A stretch of DNA of 64,000 nt from Aliidiomarina sedimenti (GCF_003986955.1 NZ_PIPN01000005.1:186001-250000), one strand, 5' to 3'; positions 26,837 through 36,330 are shown, numbered from the stretch's first letter. The notes: generated by a model from the sequence alone, not told the origin. Translations and numbers: made by a program.

Positions 26837-27382
26837 ATGTCACCACCTGCACATTCATTTCAAACGGTACTTGAGCAATTGCTAACCCGCCTTCGTAACG
26901 AAGGCCGGCAACTACCTAAAACATTGCCCAGGGCCTGGTTTAGTGATGAGCTTTTTCACTGTCGCAGTGAATACAGCGCCGATTATTTACGTGAAATTGA
27001 AGAGAATGCCCGCACCCTGGATAAACTGTCACCCCAGGCAAGTAGCTACGGCTACCTGAGCCAACGCGTAGAAGCCCAGCTACTGGCTTATACCCAGGCT
27101 ATTCTGCGCGCCCGAAAGCCAGCCGCAAACTCCCGTCCGGCGACTGCACGAAGCGGCCCATCAGCTAAACAGGACAGCGCCCGTAAGACCCTGAGCACGC
27201 TCCATCAGGAGCTCGCTGAACATCACGAGTACGAGCGCCGGCTGCAGGATAACTTACGCGAAGCACAGCAAAAGGCTGTCGCAGGAACCGGCAAGCATGA
27301 CGTCATTATCAAATGTCAGCAGCGCTTATTGCGCTGCCAACGGGCGATTGCCGCGATTGAAAAGAAGATAGAAAGTAACTAG
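26837..27382 (+). CDS. priC: Primosomal replication protein PriC
   Basis: This 181-residue helical protein shares the E. coli PriC C-terminal pattern: HHEYERRLQDNL (E. coli HQDFERRLREMV) and RLLRCQRAIAAIEKKI (E. coli RLARCRHALEKIENRL). The N-terminal half has an extra low-complexity linker (about 95-115, Ala/Pro/Arg/Ser). PriC restarts stalled forks by loading DnaB. It is convergent with the tryptophan dioxygenase gene. No good ribosome binding site is present. Confidence 0.88.
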   Translation: MSPPAHSFQTVLEQLLTRLRNEGRQLPKTLPRAWFSDELFHCRSEYSADYLREIEENARTLDKLSPQASSYGYLSQRVEAQLLAYTQAILRARKPAANSRPATARSGPSAKQDSARKTLSTLHQELAEHHEYERRLQDNLREAQQKAVAGTGKHDVIIKCQQRLLRCQRAIAAIEKKIESN

Positions 27383-27400
27383 GCAGAGCCGATACCTGGC

Positions 27401-28483
27401 TTAGCCCCGACGCAATGCATGCTTCACTTCATCAGGCAGCGGCGGTAAAGCGGATTTAGGCAGCAAATAGGTTGCCAGGTTAAGCAGGTCGGTAAAGATG
27501 CGATTGCGTTCAGTCGTTTTACGCAGATAATCATGCCCGGAGGAACCGCCGGTGCCTATCTTTGAACCCAACATACGCTGCACCATCATTGCATGGCGAT
27601 AGCGCCAAATGGTCATATTGTCGTCCATATCGGCGAGACAATTAAGAACCTGAAACGGCAGGTTGAATACAGGCTCCTCGCGGTAAAGATTAATAAACAA
27701 AGCACCCTGCAACGCGCGTTGTGACAATCGCACCCGCCCTTCATCCTGCATTTTTTGATACAGCGTCTGGTCGAAAAGTGCGGCGAAATTTTCGCGCGTG
27801 CCCTCCAGCTCTGTCAGTTCAGCCTGCAGTTCATCCGCACTAAGTAAGTCGTTGTTTCGCAGAATCGCTTCGTCTTTTGCCAGATTATCTTCGATGGTCT
27901 GCTTAAAATGGTCCGCAAAAGCAAAGTTATCGAGGCGTAAAAATGGCATGCGCGCTAACCAGTCATCGACACATTCAAACAGTCCGGGTTGTTGCTCCAG
28001 CCCAGTCAGGTAGGCTCGATCGGCATCATTAATTCGATTGTAGAATGACTGCTGGTCAAACTTAATCCGACTGTCCCGTTTGAGGCCGAGACTGATCTCA
28101 ATTTCTTTAAACTGGATACTCTGAAAGCCCGACGCTGGCACCAGATAATCACGAAACTCAAGAAAATCCTGTGGTGTCATGGTTTCCATTACGCCAATCT
28201 GCTGATTCAACAACTGCTGGATTTTACCAATCCGGTTTAAACGGTGAACCACCGTCATCAGTGACTCATCCGCGATATGGTCGGCACGGAAAATACTCAG
28301 TACAGAGCGCAGTTCATGTAAAACCTGCTTAAACCAAAGCTCATATGCCTGGTGCACAATAATGAATAAGGTTTCATCATGAGCGGGTGGCCCGTAGTGT
28401 TCGCTCTGTAAATGTTGCGCGTCAAGCAGCTTGTCCAGCTGCAGGTAATCGCCATAATAGACTGCGTCTTTATTCTTTTTCAT
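27401..28483 (-). CDS. kynA: Tryptophan 2,3-dioxygenase
   Basis: This 360-residue heme enzyme opens tryptophan to N-formylkynurenine. Family landmarks are YYGDYLQLDKLL near residue 10, HDETLFIIVHQAYELWFKQ near residue 40, RDYLVPASGFQS near residue 110, and the heme-ligand His region RHAMMVQRMLGSKIGTGGSSGHDYLR near residue 300. It is longer than the Xanthomonas enzyme (about 300). No other kynurenine gene lies nearby. The start has weak upstream signals. Confidence 0.94.
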   Translation of the reverse strand: MKKNKDAVYYGDYLQLDKLLDAQHLQSEHYGPPAHDETLFIIVHQAYELWFKQVLHELRSVLSIFRADHIADESLMTVVHRLNRIGKIQQLLNQQIGVMETMTPQDFLEFRDYLVPASGFQSIQFKEIEISLGLKRDSRIKFDQQSFYNRINDADRAYLTGLEQQPGLFECVDDWLARMPFLRLDNFAFADHFKQTIEDNLAKDEAILRNNDLLSADELQAELTELEGTRENFAALFDQTLYQKMQDEGRVRLSQRALQGALFINLYREEPVFNLPFQVLNCLADMDDNMTIWRYRHAMMVQRMLGSKIGTGGSSGHDYLRKTTERNRIFTDLLNLATYLLPKSALPPLPDEVKHALRRG

Positions 28484-28577
28484 CGTTAGTTAACCGCATC
28501 AGATGTATATACAGCACATTTAAACAGCCCTGCCCACACTTCGCAAGGTGGCACTGCGTAGCGCGCTGAATTTCTTT

Positions 28578-28602
28578 ACCTATACTCAGGGGTAGTATAG
28601 GT
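28578..28602. promoter_or_regulatory. Perfect inverted repeat between kynA and comFB-like gene
   Basis: ACCTATACT and AGTATAGGT (9 bp each) flank CAGGGGT. It sits in the 179-bp gap between the two divergent genes. It lacks a T tract, so an operator is more likely than a terminator. Confidence 0.45.
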
Positions 28603-28662
28603 TAAGGACAGCCATAGCCTGGCCTCAGGCACACTGGCAGAAACCATATAAGGGGAACTATC

Positions 28663-28941
28663 ATGAAATGGGACGACGACATCCATAATTATTATGAAAA
28701 GCTGGTAGTAGAACATATCGATGCACTGGAGCTGGATAAGCGACACGACAGTAGCTTTTTAGCTGACCTCTGCTGCATGGTTCTGAACCAGTTACCGAGT
28801 CGTTATATTCGCCATGAAGTGGATATGGAATTCTATCTGTCAGATCAGGAACGTCAGGATATGCAAAACAAAGTTGAGCGTGCCATTGAGAGAGAGTACG
28901 GGGAACTAAAAGAAAAGTTAAAAGGGCAGAAAAGCGCCTAG
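28663..28941 (+). CDS. ComFB-like late competence family protein
   Basis: This 92-residue protein contains the ComFB signature: NYYEKLVVEHI near the start, then LADLCCMVLNQLPSRYIRHEVDMEFYL (about residues 37-63). It ends in a charged helix. The family is widespread but its role outside Bacillus is unclear. Cyanobacterial members bind cyclic dinucleotides, so a nucleotide-sensor role is possible but not shown. AAGGGGA precedes the ATG. Confidence 0.8.
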   Translation: MKWDDDIHNYYEKLVVEHIDALELDKRHDSSFLADLCCMVLNQLPSRYIRHEVDMEFYLSDQERQDMQNKVERAIEREYGELKEKLKGQKSA

Positions 28942-28949
28942 AAGAAAAA

Positions 28950-29062
28950 GGTGGTGACCCCACCAGCCACACCCCGGCACACACATCCCTGACTACGGCT
29001 GCTCCCTTCCGGGCCTGACCGGGTTCGCCAGTTCGTGTTGCGAGGGGACCCGTGGGGCCACC
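28950..29062 (-). ncRNA. ffs: 4.5S signal recognition particle RNA
   Basis: On the minus strand GTCAGGCCCGGAAGGGAGCA matches the conserved SRP domain IV with its GGAA tetraloop. The 5' end GGTGGCCCCAC pairs with the 3' GTGGGGTCACC, closing a roughly 113-nt hairpin, and T5 follows as terminator. It binds Ffh and targets nascent membrane proteins. Ends are estimated from pairing. Confidence 0.93.
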
Positions 29063-29154
29063 GCTGCGCATTATCTATGATGCCCCCTGCAAATGCAAGG
29101 CAAGTCCCCTGGTTTACAGCCGGAATGCCTTCATTTGCTTGCTTTTCAAGCAAT

Positions 29155-29919
29155 TTAACGAGCTTTGTTGGTGGTCGCCTTGCCTGCCGCTTTTTCAGCA
29201 ATTACCCGCTGCGCTTCATCGCTTGCTAATGCCTGCATAAACACTTCCAGTTCACGGTCAATGCGTGCAGACGTACTCTCAACCGGCTGCTTTAATAGGG
29301 CTTTGCTGCGACGCAGTGCTTGCGGCGGCTTGGCTGCCAGTTTAGCGGCTACTTCAGCAGTCACTTCCTGCAGTCTGGAGTTCGTCACCACCCCATTTAC
29401 TAAGCCCATTTGCAGCGCTTGTTCCGCGTTGAAGGGTTCGCCGATTAACAGCAGTTCCGCCGCTTTAGGGTAGCCAACGGTTTGCGGCAGCAACAGACTC
29501 GAGCCAGCTTCCGGTACCAGCGCCAGATCGACGAAAGGCAAGGCAAATACAGCATCCTCGGCGGCGTAAATCAGATCGCAATGGAGTAACAGCGTGGTCC
29601 CGATGCCTATCGCCATACCCTGCACCGAAGCCACTAAGGGCACCGTTAACTGAGGTAAACGTTTCAGCAACTGAAAAACCGGGGCTTGGGGGGTTAGCTC
29701 ACCGTGACGAAGAAAGTCACCAAGATCATTACCAGCGCAGAATGTATCACCTTCGGCGCTGAACACCACGGCATGAATACTGTCATCAGCCTCCGCGTCA
29801 TTAAGCCCATCGAGTAAGGCCTGGTACATGTCCTGAGTCAGGGCATTTTTTTTGTTGACGCGGTCAAGACGCAAATGGAGGATCGCGCCCTCACGTCGGG
29901 TAATAACAAAGTCGCTCAT
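29155..29919 (-). CDS. Enoyl-CoA hydratase/isomerase family protein
   Basis: This 254-residue crotonase-fold protein has the CoA-binding and oxyanion segments FCAGNDL (about 60-66) and SVQGMAIGIGTTLLLHCDL (about 98-117). One catalytic-type Glu lies in LVPEAGSSLLLP near residue 135. The pattern resembles delta3,delta2-enoyl-CoA isomerases as much as hydratases. A lysine/alanine-rich end (KAAGKATTNKAR) is present. AGGA lies 5 bp upstream of ATG 29919. Confidence 0.88.
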   Translation of the reverse strand: MSDFVITRREGAILHLRLDRVNKKNALTQDMYQALLDGLNDAEADDSIHAVVFSAEGDTFCAGNDLGDFLRHGELTPQAPVFQLLKRLPQLTVPLVASVQGMAIGIGTTLLLHCDLIYAAEDAVFALPFVDLALVPEAGSSLLLPQTVGYPKAAELLLIGEPFNAEQALQMGLVNGVVTNSRLQEVTAEVAAKLAAKPPQALRRSKALLKQPVESTSARIDRELEVFMQALASDEAQRVIAEKAAGKATTNKAR

Positions 29920-29934
29920 GAGAATCCTATAAGG

Positions 29935-29966
29935 TTACTGGTTGTACCTGTTAACCCTACCAGTAA
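29935..29966. promoter_or_regulatory. Inverted repeat upstream of the enoyl-CoA hydratase gene
   Basis: TTACTGGT and ACCAGTAA (8 bp each) are separated by 16 bp. It lies 16-47 bp upstream of the hydratase start, in the 94-bp gap. Possible operator. Confidence 0.35.
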
Positions 29967-30013
29967 ACAGCATCTATGGAAACCAGCGCTTTGTACGGGT
30001 GCAATGATACTGC

Positions 30014-31216
30014 TTAGTGCTGTTCGAGGTAGTCAAATATCGCGTTGGCGCGATTGATACACTGCTGTACCCGGCGGGTCGCTTCACAGGCCGGTTCGCT
30101 TAGGTCGGGGTTGCCAGCGACATTCGGCAAGCTGGTGCAAAGGCGCTGTTCGACCTGGCCCTGGACTCTGATCCTAAAGTGCTGATACGCCTCATCAACC
30201 AATTCTACACGCAGCCCGTCGTCGCCCCGATTGGTTAATGCCCTCAGCCCTTCGTTCATTTGCTCTGTGACTGGCGCTCTGTGCCATTGCGGCGCCGGGC
30301 CTTCATCCATTAAATACCGCTCCAGTTCGGTTTCCAGCGTATCGATCTCTGCCAGACAATTGTCGGCGGCAGCACCTAACCCCTGTAACAGCGCCTGGGT
30401 ATTGGTCTGCTGACGGCTGGCCCCAGCGAAATAATCCCGTTCACTCAATGCAGTAAGCCTGGTCATATCCATAGTGGCGATGATCGCTGCAAACACTAAT
30501 TGCTGGGCGTAGTGTCGGCCTTCGTACTGGTCCAGCGTCTCCATTTGCTGACGTACAAATGCAGTCTGCTGGGCCAGATCCTGAGCCGGGATCCAGCCAA
30601 TTTGTAAGGTCGGCGGAAAATAGGCCTCGACCCAGTACTCTCCGGATTCCTGCAACATAACCACATCCACCAGATACACCCGTTCGTCTTCACTCAGCCC
30701 TTCCAGTACCGCCGCATCCAGATCAGGCTCAGCCAAGATTACCGACCCGGAGGACTGTACATATAAAGGTTGTGCCTGGTTTACACGTGGCCAGTTTACC
30801 TCTTCAGCAAAACTCTGTTGTTGCTGAGCACGTTTGATCTCATAGCGCAAATACGCAGCATCGTCCGCCAGCTCGCCCTGGGGACTATGCAGTGCCAGCA
30901 GTCGGTTAAGTGCTTCGCGCGACCCGGAGTCCTGATACCCTTGTTCATACCAGTGCACTGCAAGCTCATACTCATTAACACCTTCCAGTTGCCTGGCCAG
31001 GCGGAGACGAGTTTCTTCGCTACCGTCATCGAGCTGAGTCAGCATGGTCGAAAAGGAGGTGTTGCAGTCACTGCCGCGTAATTCAAGCGCATGCTGAAAC
31101 GACGAAGGCGTTGCACATGCAACGCCTTTACTTGCGGTACTCGTACAGCCGCTGACCAATGCCACGGCTGCTAAAAGCAGCGTTGCCATCGGCATGGCCT
31201 TGGGTAAACCAGCCAT
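30014..31216 (-). CDS. Putative lipoprotein, SH3-like and helical (400 aa)
   Basis: I chose ATG 31216 because it starts a lipoprotein signal peptide with lipobox LVSGC (Cys 24) and avoids overlap with the KAS III gene. AAGGA is 11 bp upstream. The mature part begins with TPR-like helical segments (for example YELAVHWYEQGYQD). It then has a segment with GSVILAEPDLDAAVLEGLSE and YWVEAYFPPTLQIGWIP that looks like an SH3_3-type domain, followed by a helical tail. I do not recognise a named family. It is 7 bp after the KAS III stop. Confidence 0.6.
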   Translation of the reverse strand: MAGLPKAMPMATLLLAAVALVSGCTSTASKGVACATPSSFQHALELRGSDCNTSFSTMLTQLDDGSEETRLRLARQLEGVNEYELAVHWYEQGYQDSGSREALNRLLALHSPQGELADDAAYLRYEIKRAQQQQSFAEEVNWPRVNQAQPLYVQSSGSVILAEPDLDAAVLEGLSEDERVYLVDVVMLQESGEYWVEAYFPPTLQIGWIPAQDLAQQTAFVRQQMETLDQYEGRHYAQQLVFAAIIATMDMTRLTALSERDYFAGASRQQTNTQALLQGLGAAADNCLAEIDTLETELERYLMDEGPAPQWHRAPVTEQMNEGLRALTNRGDDGLRVELVDEAYQHFRIRVQGQVEQRLCTSLPNVAGNPDLSEPACEATRRVQQCINRANAIFDYLEQH

Positions 31217-31223
31217 TTTTTTC

Positions 31224-32324
31224 TCAGTCCTTGCGGTTACGTTTTGCCAGGGCTTCTTTTGCACCTTTATGCAGTGGCAAAATTAAGTCCAGTGCTGATT
31301 GACCGTTACCTTCCAGAGTTTTCTGGTTATTGCGCAGGGGCTTAACCCGTTTGCCCCATTTAATAATACCGGCGCCGCAGGTAAGTCCACCACCGAATAC
31401 CGCCGACACAATCGTGTCACCTGGCTTGACCATGCCATTTTCTACTGCTTCAGCAAAAGCAATGGGCAAGGTCGCAGACGAGGTATTGCCGTACTTTTGA
31501 ATATTCAGCATGGTCTTGCCTTCCGGCACTTTGCACATCTTGGCAAGGAAGTCGATCAAGCGTTTATTGGCCTGATGCGGAATCAATGCATCGACATCGT
31601 CCATGGTCATACCGGTTTGCTGAAAGACATCTTCCACCGCCGCGCTCATACCTTTCACCGCGCGTTTGAAGATTTCCTGCCCTTCGAAGTTAAAGTCCAT
31701 CACACCGTCAAAATTGTAACGGTCAAAACTTAACCCAAAATCGAGCGCCAGCACGTCACGTGCGTCGGAGTCACAGCTTATCTTCGAAGCCAGTAAGCCA
31801 CATTCTTCATCACTCGCTTCAAGCACCATAGCGCCGGCACCGTCGCCAAAAAGCACGGCGCTTTCGCGTTTGGTCCAGTCCAGAATCCGGGTCAGTCGCT
31901 CAGCACCGATAATCAGCACTTTTTTATGCATACCCGTGCGAATACCGGCTGTCGCATTATGCATGGCATAGAAAAAACTGCTGCATGCTGCATTTAAATC
32001 ATAGGCCGCCGCGCCTGTGGCACCCAGTGCTTTCTGTACTTTCGACGCTACGTTAGGAATGATTTCATCCGCGGTGCAGGTGCCGACGATAATCAAATCC
32101 AATTCAGAGGGGTCCAGATCGGCACAGGCTAAAGCATTTTCTGCCGCGATCTGAGCCAGTTTCGATGTCCCTACTGCACTCACCCGCCGTTCAGCGATGC
32201 CGGTGCGACTCTGAATCCATTCATCGGACGTATCGAGGAACGTTGCCAGATCGTCATTGGTCATGACGGCTGGTGGAACGCACTTACCCCAACCTGTTAT
32301 TTCTGCGTACTTCTCTAATTTCAT
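31224..32324 (-). CDS. 3-oxoacyl-ACP synthase III family enzyme
   Basis: I chose ATG 32324, with AAGG(T) 8 bp upstream. A longer frame adds an unrelated 33-residue prefix. This 366-residue thiolase-fold enzyme has the catalytic triad Cys114 (NAACSSF), His (LIPHQANKR) and Asn (YGNTSSAT), as in FabH. It lies outside a fab cluster and is longer than E. coli FabH (317), so a role in making specialised fatty acids or branched starters is possible. It is divergent to yajG. Confidence 0.87.
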   Translation of the reverse strand: MKLEKYAEITGWGKCVPPAVMTNDDLATFLDTSDEWIQSRTGIAERRVSAVGTSKLAQIAAENALACADLDPSELDLIIVGTCTADEIIPNVASKVQKALGATGAAAYDLNAACSSFFYAMHNATAGIRTGMHKKVLIIGAERLTRILDWTKRESAVLFGDGAGAMVLEASDEECGLLASKISCDSDARDVLALDFGLSFDRYNFDGVMDFNFEGQEIFKRAVKGMSAAVEDVFQQTGMTMDDVDALIPHQANKRLIDFLAKMCKVPEGKTMLNIQKYGNTSSATLPIAFAEAVENGMVKPGDTIVSAVFGGGLTCGAGIIKWGKRVKPLRNNQKTLEGNGQSALDLILPLHKGAKEALAKRNRKD

Positions 32325-32526
32325 CTGTGAGACCTTAATATTCTTTTCTGCTTGCGGCTCGGCGCTTTTAGCGTCGCACTCAACGCAACTTTTTGCACCC
32401 AGGAGGTGACTGTAACTTCTCAATCGTATACCTTAACAGCATTGAAACCCAGGTATTTTGTCCCCGCCCTGATCTAAGCAGCGGGTAACAGACCTTGGGG
32501 TACAACAATAAGCAACGAGGGAAAGA

Positions 32527-33108
32527 ATGATTAAACGACTTATTACTGTTACCAGGAATGCTACCAGAACTGCGACCCTGGCTGTCTGCACTATATTTAC
32601 TTTAGCAGCCTGCCAAAGTGCGCCAGACCCTGTCGTTTTAAACCCACAGGTGGATACCACAGCGTCCGGAGCCAGTATCGCACTGAACATACGAGACCAG
32701 CGAGCCCATAATCACGTTCTTCGCTTAGAACATAGTGATCAGACCGCAGATTTTGCCACGGCTGACCCAAGTTTGGCTAGTCTGATCAGTGATCGCGTTG
32801 CGCAGCGCTGGGCACTCGACGACGCCTCGGGTACACAACTGCAGGTAACCATTGAGGAAGCTGTTTTTGTGGTGAAACAAGGTTCACTGCGCCATGACAC
32901 AGAACATCGTGTACGTCTGCAAGCCACATTAACCACTGCCGACGGTGAAGTCGAAAAGACATTTTCCGGCAGTCGTGAGTCCAATGGGCCATTGCGCGCC
33001 GACGTGAAGAAGATCGAGGGCGAATTTGCCGCCTTACTGGCCAGCGTTCTGAATGACCTGGTCAAGGATGACACCCTGAATCAGCACATTGTCGGTGAGG
33101 CAGAGTAA
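32527..33108 (+). CDS. yajG: YajG family lipoprotein
   Basis: This 193-residue protein has a lipobox ending in Cys29 (LAAC). It has the YajG layout: PQVDTTASGASIALNIRDQR near residue 40 and the HRVRLQATL and EKTFSGSRE segments later. It probably is an outer-membrane lipoprotein. It lies just upstream of a cyclophilin and ampG, an order also known in related gammaproteobacteria. GAGG precedes the ATG. Function unknown. Confidence 0.87.
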   Translation: MIKRLITVTRNATRTATLAVCTIFTLAACQSAPDPVVLNPQVDTTASGASIALNIRDQRAHNHVLRLEHSDQTADFATADPSLASLISDRVAQRWALDDASGTQLQVTIEEAVFVVKQGSLRHDTEHRVRLQATLTTADGEVEKTFSGSRESNGPLRADVKKIEGEFAALLASVLNDLVKDDTLNQHIVGEAE

Positions 33109-33111
33109 GCC

Positions 33112-33732
33112 ATGCAACCTATAATCAGCGCCTGGGCTCGCCGGGCATCCCGCCTCATGCTTGCTTGCGCATTGTTGTTTAGCGCCAGCATTCAGGCCCA
33201 GGATATTCAACCCGATAACCTTTTTCCCCAGGTCAGAATGGTAACTGATCAAGGGGACATGGTGATCGAGCTAAACCGTATGCGCGCGCCAATAACCGTT
33301 GATAACTTTTTGCGCTATGTGGTCGCTGGAGCCTACGACAACACCCAGTTCCACCGAGTGGTGGCAGACTTTGTGGTTCAGGGTGGTGGCTATAAGCCTG
33401 ACTTCGAGCCCATCGACACCGATGAGCCTATCTTCAACGAGTCTGGCAATGGTCTGACGAATGACTTCGGTACGATTGCGATGGCCCGGGAACGCGGTCC
33501 GCACACAGCAAAGAGCCAGTTCTACTTTAACGTAACCGACAACGAGAGCCTGAATCCAAGCGCACGCCGGTGGGGTTACGCCGTGTTCGGTCGTATTGTT
33601 GAAAATGACGAGTTACTCAGCAGCTTAGCGGCAGTAGAAACCCACACCCATTCGGAAACAGGGTATCAAGACGTGCCAGTGCAGCCACTGGTGCTAAAAC
33701 GGGTCGAGTTGCTGCCCCGTTCATCGCGTTAA
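33112..33732 (+). CDS. Periplasmic cyclophilin-type peptidyl-prolyl isomerase
   Basis: This 206-residue protein has a signal peptide (about 1-30, ending SIQAQ). The cyclophilin core contains NFLRYVVAGAYDNTQFHRVVADFVVQGGGY and FYFNVTDN. Catalytic Arg/Phe/His positions look intact (FHRVV). It would help fold periplasmic proteins, like PpiA. It starts 3 bp after yajG and ends 7 bp before ampG. Confidence 0.92.
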   Translation: MQPIISAWARRASRLMLACALLFSASIQAQDIQPDNLFPQVRMVTDQGDMVIELNRMRAPITVDNFLRYVVAGAYDNTQFHRVVADFVVQGGGYKPDFEPIDTDEPIFNESGNGLTNDFGTIAMARERGPHTAKSQFYFNVTDNESLNPSARRWGYAVFGRIVENDELLSSLAAVETHTHSETGYQDVPVQPLVLKRVELLPRSSR

Positions 33733-33739
33733 GGGCGCC

Positions 33740-35398
33740 ATGATTTCCGCTCAACCGAAAGGCTGGCGCGAAGCTCTGGCGTTTTATACCCAACGTCGAC
33801 TGCTTATTATCTTTCTGTTCGGGGTCGCCAGCGGCTACCCCTGGCTGATGATTGGTTCGTCCATGTCAGCCTGGCTCAACGAAATTGGCATCAACCGTAC
33901 CAGTATTGGTTACTTCGGTGCTGTGTTTGCGGCCTATTCAGTCAACTTCCTGTGGTCACCACTAATTGACCGCGTTCGCCTGCCCTTCATGCATAAATGG
34001 TTAGGTCAGCGGCGCAGCTGGATTCTGCTCTGTCAGCTGGGGATTGCCTTTGGCTGTTTTCACCTTGCCAGCGTGGATTTAGCAGAAGGGCTGCGTTACG
34101 CCGCCATGGTCGCACTTTTTATCGCCGTCTGTTCTTCCACTCAGGATATAGGCATTGATGCCTACCGTATCGATTCAATCGGTGAGAACGAGGCCCGGGT
34201 GCAGTCCGCTGCTGCCGCTATGGCAACCGCCGGCTGGTGGACAGGGTATGGCGCCATCGGCGCGATTCCGTTTTTTCTCTCGGATCTACCAGGCTGGGAC
34301 TGGCCCCTTATCTATCAGGGCATGGCGGCGTTCATGCTGGTATTAACCGCGGGTGTCTGGCTTGCCCGCGAACCGCAAACCGCGCGGCGGGCCCTGCAGA
34401 TTGAGTCCGAGCACAAATATCAGCGAATCGCCCGCGCCCGGCCCGGCAAAACATTAGCGCTGACCCTGCTAAGCGCGCTATTTATCACCTCAGCATTGCT
34501 TGCCTGGAACTTTCTGCCGGGCGTTCTTTCTGCCATTAGCGCCTGGGCGTTGTGGCAACTCGGATTATTGACCCTGATTATTCGCCTGTTGGTTCAATTA
34601 CATTTAGAGCAGGCGCCAGCTGGTGAGCCATTATCGAATTCAGTTAACAACAGGGCTGCCCCAGCAGTTAAACGATCTCACCGTATGATCGCCTGGATTA
34701 TGGTAACCACGATCGAGCCCATTTATGAGTTCTTTAACCGCAATGGCGTGCGCATGGCGCTTACCGTGCTGTTATTCATTACCTTGTTCAAAGTGGGCGA
34801 AGCCTTCCTCGGCCGCATGTCGATCGTCTTTTATCAGGAAATTGGCTTTACCAATACCGATATCGCGATCTTTTCCAAATTGATGAACTGGTGGGTGACC
34901 ATTTTGTTTGCGCTGATTGGCAGTTACGTCAATATGCGTCTGGGAATTATCAAAGGGCTTATCATTGGCGGCAGCGCGATGGCCTTAAGCAATCTTTTAT
35001 TTGCCGCTCTTGCTGTCGTCGGGCCTGATAAATCGCTGTTCGTCGTTGCGGTCATTTCCGACGGGTTTACCTCCGCCTGGTCGACGGTCGCCTTCGTTGC
35101 ATTTATTAGTCTGCTCGCCAACCGCGCCTTTACCGCCACTCAGTATGCGTTAATGGCCTCCCTCGGTACATTGGGCCGCACTCTGCTTGGGACATACAGT
35201 GGTGCTATGGTCGACTGGCTTAACGGCAACTGGGCGGTTTTCTTCCTCCTGACCACTGTGATGGTTATCCCCAGCCTGTTGCTGCTTTGGACTATCCGCC
35301 ATCGAATCTATGCCTTAGAAAACGAGAACAATCAGCGCCAGGCAACTGCAGACTTTGAACGCGACCAGGCAGCAGCGGCGAAAAGGGACCGACAATGA
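33740..35398 (+). CDS. ampG: AmpG family muropeptide transporter
   Basis: This 552-residue major facilitator protein has about 12-14 membrane helices. The AmpG-type early segment FLFGVASGYPWLMIGSSMSAWLNEIGI and loop FLWSPLIDRVRLPF are present. AmpG imports GlcNAc-anhydroMurNAc peptides for cell-wall recycling and beta-lactamase induction. A cytoplasmic loop interrupts the helices near residue 230. Its stop overlaps panE by 4 bp (ATGA), so the genes are co-translated. Confidence 0.93.
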   Translation: MISAQPKGWREALAFYTQRRLLIIFLFGVASGYPWLMIGSSMSAWLNEIGINRTSIGYFGAVFAAYSVNFLWSPLIDRVRLPFMHKWLGQRRSWILLCQLGIAFGCFHLASVDLAEGLRYAAMVALFIAVCSSTQDIGIDAYRIDSIGENEARVQSAAAAMATAGWWTGYGAIGAIPFFLSDLPGWDWPLIYQGMAAFMLVLTAGVWLAREPQTARRALQIESEHKYQRIARARPGKTLALTLLSALFITSALLAWNFLPGVLSAISAWALWQLGLLTLIIRLLVQLHLEQAPAGEPLSNSVNNRAAPAVKRSHRMIAWIMVTTIEPIYEFFNRNGVRMALTVLLFITLFKVGEAFLGRMSIVFYQEIGFTNTDIAIFSKLMNWWVTILFALIGSYVNMRLGIIKGLIIGGSAMALSNLLFAALAVVGPDKSLFVVAVISDGFTSAWSTVAFVAFISLLANRAFTATQYALMASLGTLGRTLLGTYSGAMVDWLNGNWAVFFLLTTVMVIPSLLLLWTIRHRIYALENENNQRQATADFERDQAAAAKRDRQ

Positions 35399-36330
35399 AC
35401 TGGCTAGTCGTCGGTCACGGTGCGCTGGCCAGCCTGTGGGCTCATCACCTGCACGCAAACGGTGAAAGCGTAAGCCTTATTACACGGGAGCCCAACACGG
35501 CGTCATCGGAGGAGGACTTTGTTCTCGAAACAAACAGCGAGCAGCAACATCAGCGCCTCGCTACAACCCCCTGGGGTCAACTGGATAACGCCACGCTCCA
35601 AGGTGCACAGCTGCTTATCATGGTCAAGGCCTGGCAACTGGACGCTGTTCTGCAGCAGCTGGCTGATGTGTTAGCGCAAGGTCACGCCAGACCCAATGCG
35701 GTTATCCTTAGCCACAACGGCCTGGGTGCCGCCGAGGCGTTGGTACAGCGCCACCCGGAATGGCCGCTATACGATCTGGTGACTACCCAGGGGGCCTGGC
35801 GCAAAAACCCCAGACACACGGTTCATGCCGGCCAGGGGGAATCTGTGATTGGCCCGCGGCAAACCGCTACAAATAATGCCTGCGCGGCTCCGCCAGCATG
35901 GTTTACCCCGCTCGCCAACGCGCTTCCACCATTAAACTGGGAGCCGGATATCCTGCTGCGACGGTGGCAGAAACTAGCCATCAACTGCGCCATCAACCCA
36001 CTGGCTAGCCTCGCCGGAAGTAGCAATCAGGTATTACAAGACAGTCAATATAATGCAGACATTCAGGCGATTTGCGCGGAGGTGGCCGCGGTGGCTGACG
36101 TTGTACTTGGTCAGGGCCGCTTAATAGCGGCAGAACTTGAGGCGCGGGTCTATGCGGTAATTACAGCGACGGCAAATAACACCTGTTCGATGTTACAGGA
36201 CCTGAAGCAGGGCAACCCAACTGAAATCGACTACCTCAACGGGTACATCGTTCAGTTAGGTGTAGCCTATGGCATTCCTACCCCAGTCAATCAGCGTTTA
36301 TATGGTGCTGTCAAAGCGCTTCAGGTTTAA
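35395..36330 (+). CDS. panE: 2-dehydropantoate 2-reductase
   Basis: This 311-residue NADPH enzyme makes pantoate for coenzyme A. The N-terminal Rossmann motif is [15 protein letters not shown]. The catalytic-type Lys is in [20 protein letters not shown] near residue 200, and the C-terminal [24 protein letters not shown] is family typical. It overlaps ampG by ATGA and overlaps the convergent ribBX stop by 3 bp. Confidence 0.93.
   Translation: MNWLVVGHGALASLWAHHLHANGESVSLITREPNTASSEEDFVLETNSEQQHQRLATTPWGQLDNATLQGAQLLIMVKAWQLDAVLQQLADVLAQGHARPNAVILSHNGLGAAEALVQRHPEWPLYDLVTTQGAWRKNPRHTVHAGQGESVIGPRQTATNNACAAPPAWFTPLANALPPLNWEPDILLRRWQKLAINCAINPLASLAGSSNQVLQDSQYNADIQAICAEVAAVADVVLGQGRLIAAELEARVYAVITATANNTCSMLQDLKQGNPTEIDYLNGYIVQLGVAYGIPTPVNQRLYGAVKALQV

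Noticed and set aside
28661-29071. 136-residue minus-strand frame over the ComFB-like gene and ffs
   Set aside because: It runs antisense to the ComFB-like gene and through the SRP RNA; composition is that of a shadow frame.
32739-33074. 111-residue frame antisense to yajG
   Set aside because: The plus-strand frame has a lipobox and family motifs; the antisense one has none.
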